From Acidimicrobiia bacterium (GTDB taxonomy: Bacteria; Actinomycetota; Acidimicrobiia; IMCC26256; JAENVU01), in contig JANYLF010000214.1 in NCBI GenBank assembly GCA_025357995.1, positions 1 to 9,551 on the forward strand: DNA of 9,551 nucleotides, in the 5' to 3' direction. Under the pieces are notes generated by a model that was given only the letters and a program-made list of their open reading frames with translations, was not told the origin of the DNA and did not search any database. This document shows, piece after piece, positions 1 to 6,122 of the stretch (positions are counted from its first letter, which is position 1; the number at the start of each line of letters is the position of its first letter). The position numbers and the translations under genes are program-made.

Positions 1-280
1 CGAGGTTGGCTTCGATCATGGGGGCGATGTCGGCGGGCTGATGGACGCCGCGAAACGCCGTGGCGAGATGAAAGCAGTGAGTGGGTGCGAGGGTCGTGAC
101 GGTCGCGATCAGATCGTCGATGGGCGCGGGAATCACATGGGCCGTCACCGCCGGTGGGAGCGACGCGTCGGCGGTGCGCACGAGCGCGTCCACGCGCCAT
201 CCCTCGGAGACGAGACGACGCACGAGCGAGGTGCCGACAAAGCCCGTCGCGCCGGTCACGAGTGCGCGTCCCTGTGTCAT
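1..280 (-). CDS. NAD(P)-dependent epimerase/dehydratase, extended SDR (partial, N-terminal part)
   Basis: This fragment has 93 codons and runs off the left edge, so only the N-terminal half of the Rossmann domain is visible. Reading from the ATG at 280, the protein begins MTQGRALVTGATGFVG. GATGFVG at residues 10-16 is the glycine-rich dinucleotide-binding loop of extended short-chain dehydrogenases. A second strand ends in ALVR (residues 32-35), and CFHLAT at residues 69-74 is the usual fourth-strand motif (fHLAa). The following stretch, HQPADIAPMIEANL, resembles NAD-dependent sugar-nucleotide epimerases/reductases of polysaccharide clusters (RfbJ-like), from memory of that family. The catalytic Ser and YxxxK lie outside the window. 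Its job is probably to convert a nucleotide-activated sugar in the cytoplasm, but the substrate cannot be told. There is no Shine-Dalgarno sequence before the ATG. A TACCCT box six bases upstream suggests a leaderless message. The gene is divergent from the acyltransferase at 404. Confidence 0.88.
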   Translation of the reverse strand, partial: MTQGRALVTGATGFVGTSLVRRLVSEGWRVDALVRTADASLPPAVTAHVIPAPIDDLIATVTTLAPTHCFHLATAFRGVHQPADIAPMIEANL

Positions 281-286
281 GTGAGC

Positions 287-292
287 AGGGTA
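287..292 (-). promoter_or_regulatory. -10 box of a leaderless promoter for the SDR gene
   Basis: On the minus strand the sequence before the start codon reads TACCCT, then six bases (GCTCAC), then ATG. TAnnnT is the actinobacterial -10 consensus. With initiation about seven bases downstream, the transcript would start at or next to the A of the ATG. No purine-rich ribosome binding site is present, which agrees with leaderless translation. I saw no convincing -35 hexamer. Confidence 0.55.
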
Positions 293-305
293 GCGGCGCG
301 CGATT

Positions 306-345
306 CTCCGCCGTGACCCGCGGGACGATTGAACGCGCGGCGGAG
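306..345. repeat. Nested inverted repeat between divergent promoters
   Basis: CTCCGCCG at 306-313 is the exact reverse complement of CGGCGGAG at 338-345. Within the 24-base spacer, CCCGCGGG at 317-324 is a perfect 8-bp palindrome. The structure lies between the -10 box of the minus-strand epimerase (287-292) and that of the plus-strand acyltransferase (391-396). It could be a regulator-binding site or a foldable element. GC-rich DNA produces such repeats by chance, so function is not established. Confidence 0.35.
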
Positions 346-390
346 GTCGTCGAACCGCAGCGCATCCGAGATGCCAGTCGAGCCTCCACG

Positions 391-396
391 TAGAGT
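391..396 (+). promoter_or_regulatory. -10 box of a leaderless promoter for the acyltransferase gene
   Basis: TAGAGT, followed by seven bases and the GTG at 404, fits the actinobacterial TAnnnT box placed for initiation at the start codon itself. This box decides the start I chose: an upstream ATG at 371 would put the promoter inside the coding region. No -35 element is evident at the expected distance. Confidence 0.5.
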
Positions 397-403
397 CGCT
401 GGT

Positions 404-1564
404 GTGATCACGGAAGAGGCCGATCCGATCGGGGCATCACCCCATCTGGACGGCTTCGACGGCCTGCGGGCGATCGCCGTGTTGGCAGTCGCGTCGTACC
501 ACTTCTTCCAAGTTGCGGTCGTGTTCCCAGACCCCAACTCGGCCGCGTTCGACATCGGAGGTCAGCTGCGCGTCGGAGTGTGGATCTTCTTCGTGGTGTC
601 CGGATTCCTGCTGTACCGACCGTACGCGCGTGCGCACGCGAACCGGGGCGCGACTCCGTCCTTGTCTCGCTACGCTCGGTCACGGTTCTTGCGGATCTGG
701 CCGGCCTATGCGGTCCTGGTCATCGTGCTCACGTACGTGTGGCATCGGATCGAAGTGCACGGGTGGCAGGGGCTGTTGGTCCACATCACGTTGACGCAGA
801 ACTACGTCCCGTCACAGGTGCCCTGGCACAGCCACGGCCTCGGACCGGCATGGAGTCTGGTGGTGGAAGCATCCTTCTACGTGATGCTCCCGCTCTACGC
901 GTGGACAATTTCCCGGGTGTCCGAGCGGGTCGCCGACGTGTGGCGGATCGAAATCGCCGGGCTCTCCGGCCTCGTTGTGGTCGGCGTCGCCTGGCAACTC
1001 GCGACAGTCGGACACGTCATCCTGGCGACGATGTTGCCGGGCTTCCTGCCGACGTTCGCGATCGGGATGGGGTTCGCGGTCGCGGTGGCCCACCGACGCG
1101 ACTTCGGTTTCACTCGTCTCGCAACGCGTCCGTGGGCCTGTTGGACACTGGCTGCGGGGCTGGTGGTCGCGAAGGGCGTGGTTGGTGGGTTCGACTTCTT
1201 CGCGTTGGGCTTCGAGTTCCAGAACCAAATCATCTATTCCGCGATCGCGCTGTTGGTCGTGGTCCCCGCGGTGTTCGGCGACTCCACTCGACGGGGGAAC
1301 CGCGCGTTGCGATCACCGCCGTTTCATCTCCTCGGCGTGATCAGCTACGGGTTCTTCCTCTGGTCGATCCCGGTGATGGCGGCGGTGCAGGGCGAATGGA
1401 TCCCGGTACACCCCGCATTCTGGGGTCGCACCGTGGTCGTGGCGGTGGTGAGCTTCGTGGTCACGGCCGCGATTGCAACGGCGAGTTGGTGGATCGTGGA
1501 GCGTCCCGCACTGAAGCTCAAGGGCCGGCGGCGGAAGACTCCAGTGTCAGCTGCGCAACACTGA
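404..1564 (+). CDS. Membrane acyltransferase, acyltransferase-3 (OafA/YrhL) family
   Basis: This 386-residue integral membrane protein belongs to the family that transfers acetyl or other acyl groups to sugars, glycans or secondary metabolites. Family signatures appear in order: LDGFDGLRAIAVL leading to His33, the conserved histidine of the first motif; FFVVSGFLLYRP (62-73); an Arg-rich segment RYARSRFLRIWP (89-100), typical of the cytoplasmic loop; and WSLVVEASFY with Glu155 (150-159). C-terminal signatures are ISYGFFLWSIP (about 313-323) and WWIVERP (about 362-368). About ten hydrophobic segments separate them, and a basic tail (GRRRK) ends the chain. Length matches a stand-alone domain without the fused SGNH esterase of some homologues. 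I chose GTG 404 because TAGAGT lies seven bases upstream and ten-odd residues before the first motif is usual; ATG 371 is the alternative. Its 3' end overlaps the convergent amidohydrolase by 18 bp. The acceptor is unknown; a surface glycan is the simplest guess given the neighbouring epimerase. Confidence 0.93.
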   Translation: MITEEADPIGASPHLDGFDGLRAIAVLAVASYHFFQVAVVFPDPNSAAFDIGGQLRVGVWIFFVVSGFLLYRPYARAHANRGATPSLSRYARSRFLRIWPAYAVLVIVLTYVWHRIEVHGWQGLLVHITLTQNYVPSQVPWHSHGLGPAWSLVVEASFYVMLPLYAWTISRVSERVADVWRIEIAGLSGLVVVGVAWQLATVGHVILATMLPGFLPTFAIGMGFAVAVAHRRDFGFTRLATRPWACWTLAAGLVVAKGVVGGFDFFALGFEFQNQIIYSAIALLVVVPAVFGDSTRRGNRALRSPPFHLLGVISYGFFLWSIPVMAAVQGEWIPVHPAFWGRTVVVAVVSFVVTAAIATASWWIVERPALKLKGRRRKTPVSAAQH

Positions 1565-3217
1565 ACCCGGTTTCTGCGCGAGGCCATCCGGCGCGGGCAC
1601 ACCGTCGAGACGGATCGGTGTGCCGTTCACCAACGTGTGGGTCATCCCGGTGGGCTGGTCGGCCGTGAGTCGTTCGCCATTGGCCGGGAAGTCGCGAATG
1701 CGCCGGAGCGGACCGGGCGCGACGGTCGCGGGATCGAAGACGGTGATGTCGGCGGCCATTCCGACCTCGAGCCGACCGCGGCCGCCGTCGGCGCCGTCGA
1801 GGCCGTACACCCGAGCGGGTTCGGCCGTGAGTTTGTGCACGGCACGTTCCAGCGTGATCACTTCCTTCTCCCGCACCCAGTTGCCGAGGAGGTCGGTGGG
1901 CAGACACGCATCACACAGCTGGCTCACGTGGGCGCCCGAGTCGGCGAGACCGAGCAAGCAACCTTCCTGTTGGAGCAACCACGCGATCGCATCCGGATCG
2001 TTGTTGGCGAGCACGCTGCGGAACCGCGGTTCCAGGTCCTCCTCCAGCGCTAGGTCGAGCATCACGTCGAGCGGTGTGCAGTTCCGTTCGTGGGCGAGGT
2101 CCGCGACGCGTCGCCCGATGAGCTCGGGATGAGCCGCGGTCTCCGCCACTTCGAGCACGCCCCAGTTGGGCCGGATCAGCGTGCGGGTCTCGAGATCTTC
2201 GAGCGCGCCGCGCCGCCATTCGGGATCGCGGTAGGCCGCCAGGCGCGTCTCGATCGGCGCGTTCATGAGCGCCGCGAACGCCGGTGCCATGTTGAACGTG
2301 AATGGCTCGCGCAGGTTCATCTGGAACGCGAGGACGCGCACCGAGATCTGCGGCCACACCTGCCCGCCTTGGGCGCGGGAAGCGTTGTTGTCGGCGATCA
2401 CGGCTTCGTGCCACGGATAACCCTTCACCGTGAGCAGTGCGGTCCACGTGAGCGGACGGCCGATGCGTTGCTGGAGCCCGTACACATCGGCGTGCTTGAT
2501 CTTCTCGCCGGGGAGTAACGCTGCCACACCCTTGTTGAGGTCGTGCAGGGGCTGGAGCAGGGCTTCGAGCTCCGCGAGGTCGGCGCGGCGACTCGGTACC
2601 GGACGCCCGCCGTCGCCGTTGTGGGTCGCGGAGGAGCTCGTGGCGAACCCCATTGCGCCGGCCTCCATCGCTTCGCGAACGACCCGCTGCATCGAGTCGA
2701 GTTCGTGCGGAGTGGGGTCGCGGTCGTAGCCCTCTTCACCCATCACGAAGAGCCGAAGTGCAGTGTGGCCGATGTAGACGCCGTAGTTCAGGGCGCTGCC
2801 GTGGCGCTCGACCGAGTCGAGATATTCCGGAAACGTCTCGAAGTCCCACGGGATTCCCGCCGCGAGGGTGTCGAGGTCCATGTCTTCCACGTGCTGCAAC
2901 GTCCGCGCGAGGAGGTCACGGCCCTCGGGTCGACACGGCGCGATCGAAAATCCGCAGTTGCCCGCGATCACCGAAGTCACTCCGTGGAAGCTCGACGGCG
3001 TGAGGGCCGGGTCCCAGAAGACCTGCGCGTCGTAGTGGGAGTGAATGTCGATGAACCCCGGCGTGACGGCGTGCCCGCCGGCATCGAGGATGCGATCGCC
3101 ATCGAGATGCGGGCCGATCTCGCTGATCCGCCCGTCGGTGACGCCAACGTCGGCGGCGTAGCCGGGCGCACCGGTCCCATCGATCACGGTTCCGCCTCGA
3201 ATCACGACGTCGGCCAT
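1547..3217 (-). CDS. D-aminoacylase-like amidohydrolase (N-acyl-D-amino-acid deacylase family)
   Basis: This 556-residue cytoplasmic protein has the two-part architecture of the amidohydrolase superfamily. An N-terminal beta-sandwich piece (VVIRGGTVIDGTG, residues 4-16) leads to PGFIDIHSHYD (53-63), which holds the HxH metal pair His59/His61. NCG at 87-89 supplies Cys88, placed as in D-aminoacylases, where a cysteine bridges two metals. ADSGAH (425-430) holds the conserved catalytic Asp426, and GRLEVGMAADITVFDP closes the second half of the sandwich. These are hallmarks of enzymes that hydrolyse N-acyl-D-amino acids or related cyclic or linear amides. By eye, the two later zinc histidines of classical D-aminoacylase (His220, His250) appear replaced (around Leu234 and Thr259 here), so the exact reaction is uncertain. 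The ATG at 3217 is preceded by GAGGGG nine bases upstream. The gene is divergent from typA and convergent with the acyltransferase. Confidence 0.9.
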   Translation of the reverse strand: MADVVIRGGTVIDGTGAPGYAADVGVTDGRISEIGPHLDGDRILDAGGHAVTPGFIDIHSHYDAQVFWDPALTPSSFHGVTSVIAGNCGFSIAPCRPEGRDLLARTLQHVEDMDLDTLAAGIPWDFETFPEYLDSVERHGSALNYGVYIGHTALRLFVMGEEGYDRDPTPHELDSMQRVVREAMEAGAMGFATSSSATHNGDGGRPVPSRRADLAELEALLQPLHDLNKGVAALLPGEKIKHADVYGLQQRIGRPLTWTALLTVKGYPWHEAVIADNNASRAQGGQVWPQISVRVLAFQMNLREPFTFNMAPAFAALMNAPIETRLAAYRDPEWRRGALEDLETRTLIRPNWGVLEVAETAAHPELIGRRVADLAHERNCTPLDVMLDLALEEDLEPRFRSVLANNDPDAIAWLLQQEGCLLGLADSGAHVSQLCDACLPTDLLGNWVREKEVITLERAVHKLTAEPARVYGLDGADGGRGRLEVGMAADITVFDPATVAPGPLRRIRDFPANGERLTADQPTGMTHTLVNGTPIRLDGVPAPDGLAQKPGSVLRS

Positions 3218-3226
3218 GTTTGGGTT

Positions 3227-3256
3227 CCCCTCTATGACGGTGGTTCGCGCACGTTA
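3227..3256 (-). promoter_or_regulatory. Candidate promoter and ribosome binding site of the amidohydrolase gene
   Basis: Read on the minus strand, TAACGT (3256-3251) matches the TAnnnT -10 consensus and would give a leader of roughly 27 bases. GAGGGG (3232-3227) within that leader ends nine bases before the ATG at 3217 and is an acceptable Shine-Dalgarno sequence. Unlike the epimerase and acyltransferase genes, this gene therefore appears to have a conventional leader. No clear -35 hexamer was seen. Confidence 0.4.
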
Positions 3257-3302
3257 CCGCTGGTGAGCGGCTCGCGAGTCCGGAGGGCGGGGTCGCGGCC
3301 AG

Positions 3303-3330
3303 TACACTGGGAACTTCCCCTTCACGGAGA
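3303..3330 (+). promoter_or_regulatory. typA promoter -10 box, start-site palindrome and ribosome binding site
   Basis: TACACT (3303-3308) is a good TAnnnT -10 box. Directly after it lies GGGAACTTCCC (3309-3319), a perfect 5-bp-arm palindrome with one central base, covering the expected transcription start. ACGGAGA (3324-3330) is a Shine-Dalgarno sequence seven bases before the ATG at 3338, which fixes the start of typA. The palindrome could be an operator or coincidence. Confidence 0.5.
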
Positions 3331-3337
3331 TTTTTGT

Positions 3338-5185
3338 ATGTCCGCGCGCGCCCGTCGCGATGATCTGCGCAACGTTGCCATCATCGCCCACGTCGACCAT
3401 GGCAAGACCACGTTGGTCGACGCCATGCTGTGGCAAACCGGCGTGTTTCGCGCCAATCAGGACGTCAACGACCGCGTCATGGACTCCAACGACCTGGAGC
3501 GTGAGAAGGGCATCACGATTCTCGCCAAGAACGCGTCGGTGCGCTACGGCGGGGTGAAGATCAACATCATCGACACCCCCGGCCACGCCGACTTTGGTGG
3601 CGAGGTCGAGCGCGGGCTCACCATGGTCGATGGTGTGCTCCTGCTTGTCGACGCGAGTGAAGGCCCGTTGCCCCAGACTCGGTTCGTGCTGCGCAAGGCG
3701 TTGGAATCAAACCTGCCGGTGATCCTCGTGATCAACAAGGTGGACCGCCCCGACGCGCGCATTGCCGAAGTGGTCGACGAGGTCTACGAACTCTTTCTGG
3801 ACCTCGATGCCAACGAAGAGCAGATCGACTTCCCGATCGTCTACACGAACGCGCGCGCCGGGTGGGCGAGCATGGACGTGGAGGTGGAGGGGAGTGACCT
3901 GAAGCCGCTGTTCGAGCTGCTGCTCGATCGCATCCCCGCGCCCACCTACACCGAGGGCGCGCCACTTCAGGCGCTCGTGACCAACCTCGACGCGTCGCCG
4001 TACGTCGGACGGCTCGCGCTGTGTCGCGTGCAAGAAGGCACGATCGCGAAGGGTCAGAACGTGGCCTGGTGTCGCGTCGACGGCACGATGGAACGCGTCC
4101 GGATCACCGAGTTGTACGTGACTGAATCGCTCGATCGCATCGACGCGACCGACGCCGGTCCGGGCGAGATCATTGCCATCGCCGGTCTGCCTGATGTCAC
4201 GATCGGCGAGACCCTGGCCGACGCCGAGAATCCGGTGGCGCTGCCGATCATGGCGATCGACGAGCCGAGCCTGGCAATGACGATTGGTATCAACACATCG
4301 CCGGTCGCGGGCAATGACGGCACGAAGCTGACCGCGCGGCTGCTGAAGAACCGGCTCGACGCCGAGCTCGTTGGCAACGTCGCGATTCGGGTCCTGCCCA
4401 CCGAACGACCCGACGCCTGGGAAGTGCAAGGCCGTGGTGAACTCCAGTTGGCAGTGCTGGTCGAGCAGATGCGTCGCGAGGGGTTCGAGCTCACGGTTGG
4501 CAAGCCCCAGGTCGTGACGCGCCAGATCGACGGCAAACTGCATGAGCCCGTCGAGCGCGCATCGGTCGATGTGCCCGAGGAGTTTCTCGGCGCGGTCACC
4601 CAGCTTCTTGCCGTGCGCAAGGGTCGCATGGAACAGATGATCAACCACGGCACCGGTTGGGTACGCCTCGAGTACGTGGTCCCCGCCCGTGGTCTCGTTG
4701 GCTTCCGCACGGAGTTCATGACCGAGACGCGTGGCACCGGGATCTTGCATCACGTGTTCGACGGCTACGCACCGTGGTTCGGCGATCTGCGCGGTCGCCC
4801 GAACGGCTCGATGGTCGCCGACCGGCGCGGCGTGACCATGGCGTATTCGCTGTTCAGTCTCCAGGAGCGCGGCGAGATGCTGGTCGGCCCGGGCGTCGAG
4901 GTCTACGAAGGCATGATCGTGGGCGAGTCGTCTCGGTCCGAGGAGATGGACGTCAACCCCACGCGTGAGAAGAAGCTCACCAACATGCGCGCCTCCGGTT
5001 CGGACGACACCGTGCGCTTGACTCCGCCGCGTCAGATGTCCTTGGAGCAGGCGCTCGAGTTCGTCGCGGACGACGAGTGTGTGGAGGTCACGCCGATGAG
5101 CGTCCGCCTGCGCAAGGTGATTCTCGACGGTTCGCAACGGGGACGGTTGCGCAACTCGAAGAAGCCGCCCCGCCCGACCGCGTAG
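3338..5185 (+). CDS. typA: Ribosome-associated translational GTPase TypA/BipA
   Basis: This 615-residue protein has the normal TypA/BipA length. TypA binds the 70S ribosome in a GTP-dependent way and supports ribosome assembly and growth under cold or other stress; it acts in the cytoplasm. The GTPase motifs are in order: P-loop AHVDHGKTT (17-25), switch I EREKGITI with Thr60 (54-61), DTPGH with catalytic-type His83 (79-83), and NKVD (133-136). The usual SAL-type G5 element reads TNARAG (170-175), a modest departure. EF-G-like domains II, III and V follow. The family-specific C-terminal part is plain: TNMRASGSDDTVRLTPP, then SLEQALEFV and EVTPMSVRLRK near the end. The reading frame stays open far upstream, but homology and the ribosome binding site place the start at ATG 3338. 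Another gene begins 12 bp after the stop, so the two are probably co-transcribed. Confidence 0.97.
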   Translation: MSARARRDDLRNVAIIAHVDHGKTTLVDAMLWQTGVFRANQDVNDRVMDSNDLEREKGITILAKNASVRYGGVKINIIDTPGHADFGGEVERGLTMVDGVLLLVDASEGPLPQTRFVLRKALESNLPVILVINKVDRPDARIAEVVDEVYELFLDLDANEEQIDFPIVYTNARAGWASMDVEVEGSDLKPLFELLLDRIPAPTYTEGAPLQALVTNLDASPYVGRLALCRVQEGTIAKGQNVAWCRVDGTMERVRITELYVTESLDRIDATDAGPGEIIAIAGLPDVTIGETLADAENPVALPIMAIDEPSLAMTIGINTSPVAGNDGTKLTARLLKNRLDAELVGNVAIRVLPTERPDAWEVQGRGELQLAVLVEQMRREGFELTVGKPQVVTRQIDGKLHEPVERASVDVPEEFLGAVTQLLAVRKGRMEQMINHGTGWVRLEYVVPARGLVGFRTEFMTETRGTGILHHVFDGYAPWFGDLRGRPNGSMVADRRGVTMAYSLFSLQERGEMLVGPGVEVYEGMIVGESSRSEEMDVNPTREKKLTNMRASGSDDTVRLTPPRQMSLEQALEFVADDECVEVTPMSVRLRKVILDGSQRGRLRNSKKPPRPTA

Positions 5186-5197
5186 TTCTCCACGCTG

Positions 5198-5962
5198 ATG
5201 CAATCGGGTTCGTCGGTACGGGTTCATCGCCGCAAGCTCTTTCTCGAGGGCGCACCGTGGTCGGTGTTGACGCCGCGTCCCACTGATGCGTCCCGCTACG
5301 CGACGAGCGCGGTGACCACGGGATGGCAACTCGAATGCGACGTGGCCAGCCTCGACGACTTCGCCCATCTGCTCTGGGCGACCGCATTTCAACATCACGC
5401 GCGCACGATCGTGCTGTTCGACTTCTCGACGTTGCTCCCCAACGTGGAAGGCGAGGCCGACTCGCTCCCGTTCGTGATGACGCACACGGGACTCGACGTT
5501 CCGTCCGACGCCATGCTCGCGGAGCTCTTCGCGTTGCTTCCATTGACCACGCCGTCGGAAGGCACCGTGCGACTGCGAACGGCCGGCCTCGATCGGGCGC
5601 TCGTGGACCCACCTGCGTTTCTGTTACTGGAACGCGATGCCGAGGACGCGGTCGAGTGGACCTCCGGTGAGTGGTCCACCTGGGTCACCGACGCGTCCGG
5701 GGTGCTGCGGATCGCGGCACCGGCGCCCGCGCTGCGCGCCTATGCGCTCGCTGCGGCGGAGTTCGGTCAATTCGGGTGGGAGAGCTTGGACCCGACCGAT
5801 GACTTCAACGTGAGTCACGAGTTCGTGGCGTTCGACCGCTCGATCGTGGAGCGCGCCGCGGCGGTGCGCGCGTTCAGGATCTCGCAGTTCCCGGGACGCA
5901 CCTGCGCAGACCTCGCGGGGACGGAGCGCCAACGGCTCTGGGAGTTCACGCAGCGACGCTGA
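5198..5962 (+). CDS. Protein of unknown function downstream of typA
   Basis: I do not recognise this 254-residue protein. It appears soluble: no signal peptide, no membrane segment, and no cysteine cluster or nucleotide-binding loop. The N-terminus is basic (VRVHRRKLF), the middle contains a hydrophobic strand TIVLFDFSTLLP near residue 70, and the rest is mixed and fairly acidic with several tryptophans (for example EWTSGEWSTW). It ends LWEFTQRR. Codon use has the same strong G/C third-position preference as its neighbours, which supports a real gene. The ATG at 5198 has no Shine-Dalgarno sequence and lies 12 bp after the typA stop, so translation may depend on termination of typA. The same-strand, close placement suggests a shared transcript, but not necessarily a shared function. 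No internal start looks better. A lineage-restricted family is possible. Confidence 0.75.
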   Translation: MQSGSSVRVHRRKLFLEGAPWSVLTPRPTDASRYATSAVTTGWQLECDVASLDDFAHLLWATAFQHHARTIVLFDFSTLLPNVEGEADSLPFVMTHTGLDVPSDAMLAELFALLPLTTPSEGTVRLRTAGLDRALVDPPAFLLLERDAEDAVEWTSGEWSTWVTDASGVLRIAAPAPALRAYALAAAEFGQFGWESLDPTDDFNVSHEFVAFDRSIVERAAAVRAFRISQFPGRTCADLAGTERQRLWEFTQRR

Positions 5963-6068
5963 TCGGATCGTCGTCGCACGCGGCGATCTGACGGTCGTGG
6001 ACTCGCCGCAAGAGTGAAATACCAGCCGGGCGGGGTCTCGGCCACGCGATCAGTCTGCCCGTCGAGCG

Positions 6069-6082
6069 CGATCGTACGGTCG
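6069..6082. promoter_or_regulatory. Candidate operator (near-palindrome) upstream of the dehydrogenase operon
   Basis: The 14-base sequence CGATCGTACGGTCG is symmetric at all but one pair of positions around a central CGTACG core. It ends four bases before the TTGACG hexamer of the promoter at 6087. Size, symmetry and position fit a dimeric repressor site, but no regulator gene is in the window. In CG-rich DNA chance is a real alternative. Confidence 0.3.
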
Positions 6083-6086
6083 ATAG

Positions 6087-6116
6087 TTGACGTGCGTGTC
6101 AGGTTGGGAGCACGCT
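6087..6116 (+). promoter_or_regulatory. Promoter of the dehydrogenase-VOC-LLM operon (leaderless)
   Basis: TTGACG (6087-6092) is a good -35 hexamer. After an 18-base spacer comes CACGCT (6111-6116), a -10 box one base off the TAnnnT pattern, and six bases later the ATG at 6123. Initiation would fall at the start codon. The rest of the 160-bp gap from 5963 holds the palindrome at 6069-6082, a weak GATCG/CGATC inverted repeat (5966-5988) just after the preceding stop, and nothing else I can name. Confidence 0.45.
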
Positions 6117-6122
6117 GCCCGC

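Noticed and set aside
329..334. TTGAAC as a -35 element for the acyltransferase promoter
   Set aside because: It is 56 bases from the TAGAGT box, far beyond the usual 16-19 base spacing.
580..1668. 362-codon plus-strand frame overlapping the acyltransferase
   Set aside because: The translation is low-complexity Arg/Gly/Pro-rich sequence with no motif. The overlapping frame carries the complete acyltransferase signatures.
2543..3337. Open reading frame upstream of, and in frame with, typA, which would extend TypA by about 265 residues
   Set aside because: It lies antisense to the amidohydrolase. TypA similarity begins at ATG 3338, which has its own ribosome binding site, and the length from there is normal for the family.
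3707..5485. 592-codon open frame on the minus strand opposite typA
   Set aside because: It is a shadow of the strong third-position G/C bias of typA: the translation is rich in His, Arg and Asp with no domain, while the plus strand has a complete TypA.
5966..5988. GATCG ... CGATC inverted repeat just after the stop at 5962, as a terminator
   Set aside because: Only five pairs around a 13-base loop with no T-run; too weak to call a terminator.
5815..6045. Minus-strand frame of 76 codons starting MAETPPGWYF in the gap before the dehydrogenase
   Set aside because: The first residues look protein-like, but the rest becomes Arg/Ser-rich and runs antisense into the 254-residue gene. I saw no ribosome binding site, so I could not support a gene or a recognisable remnant.
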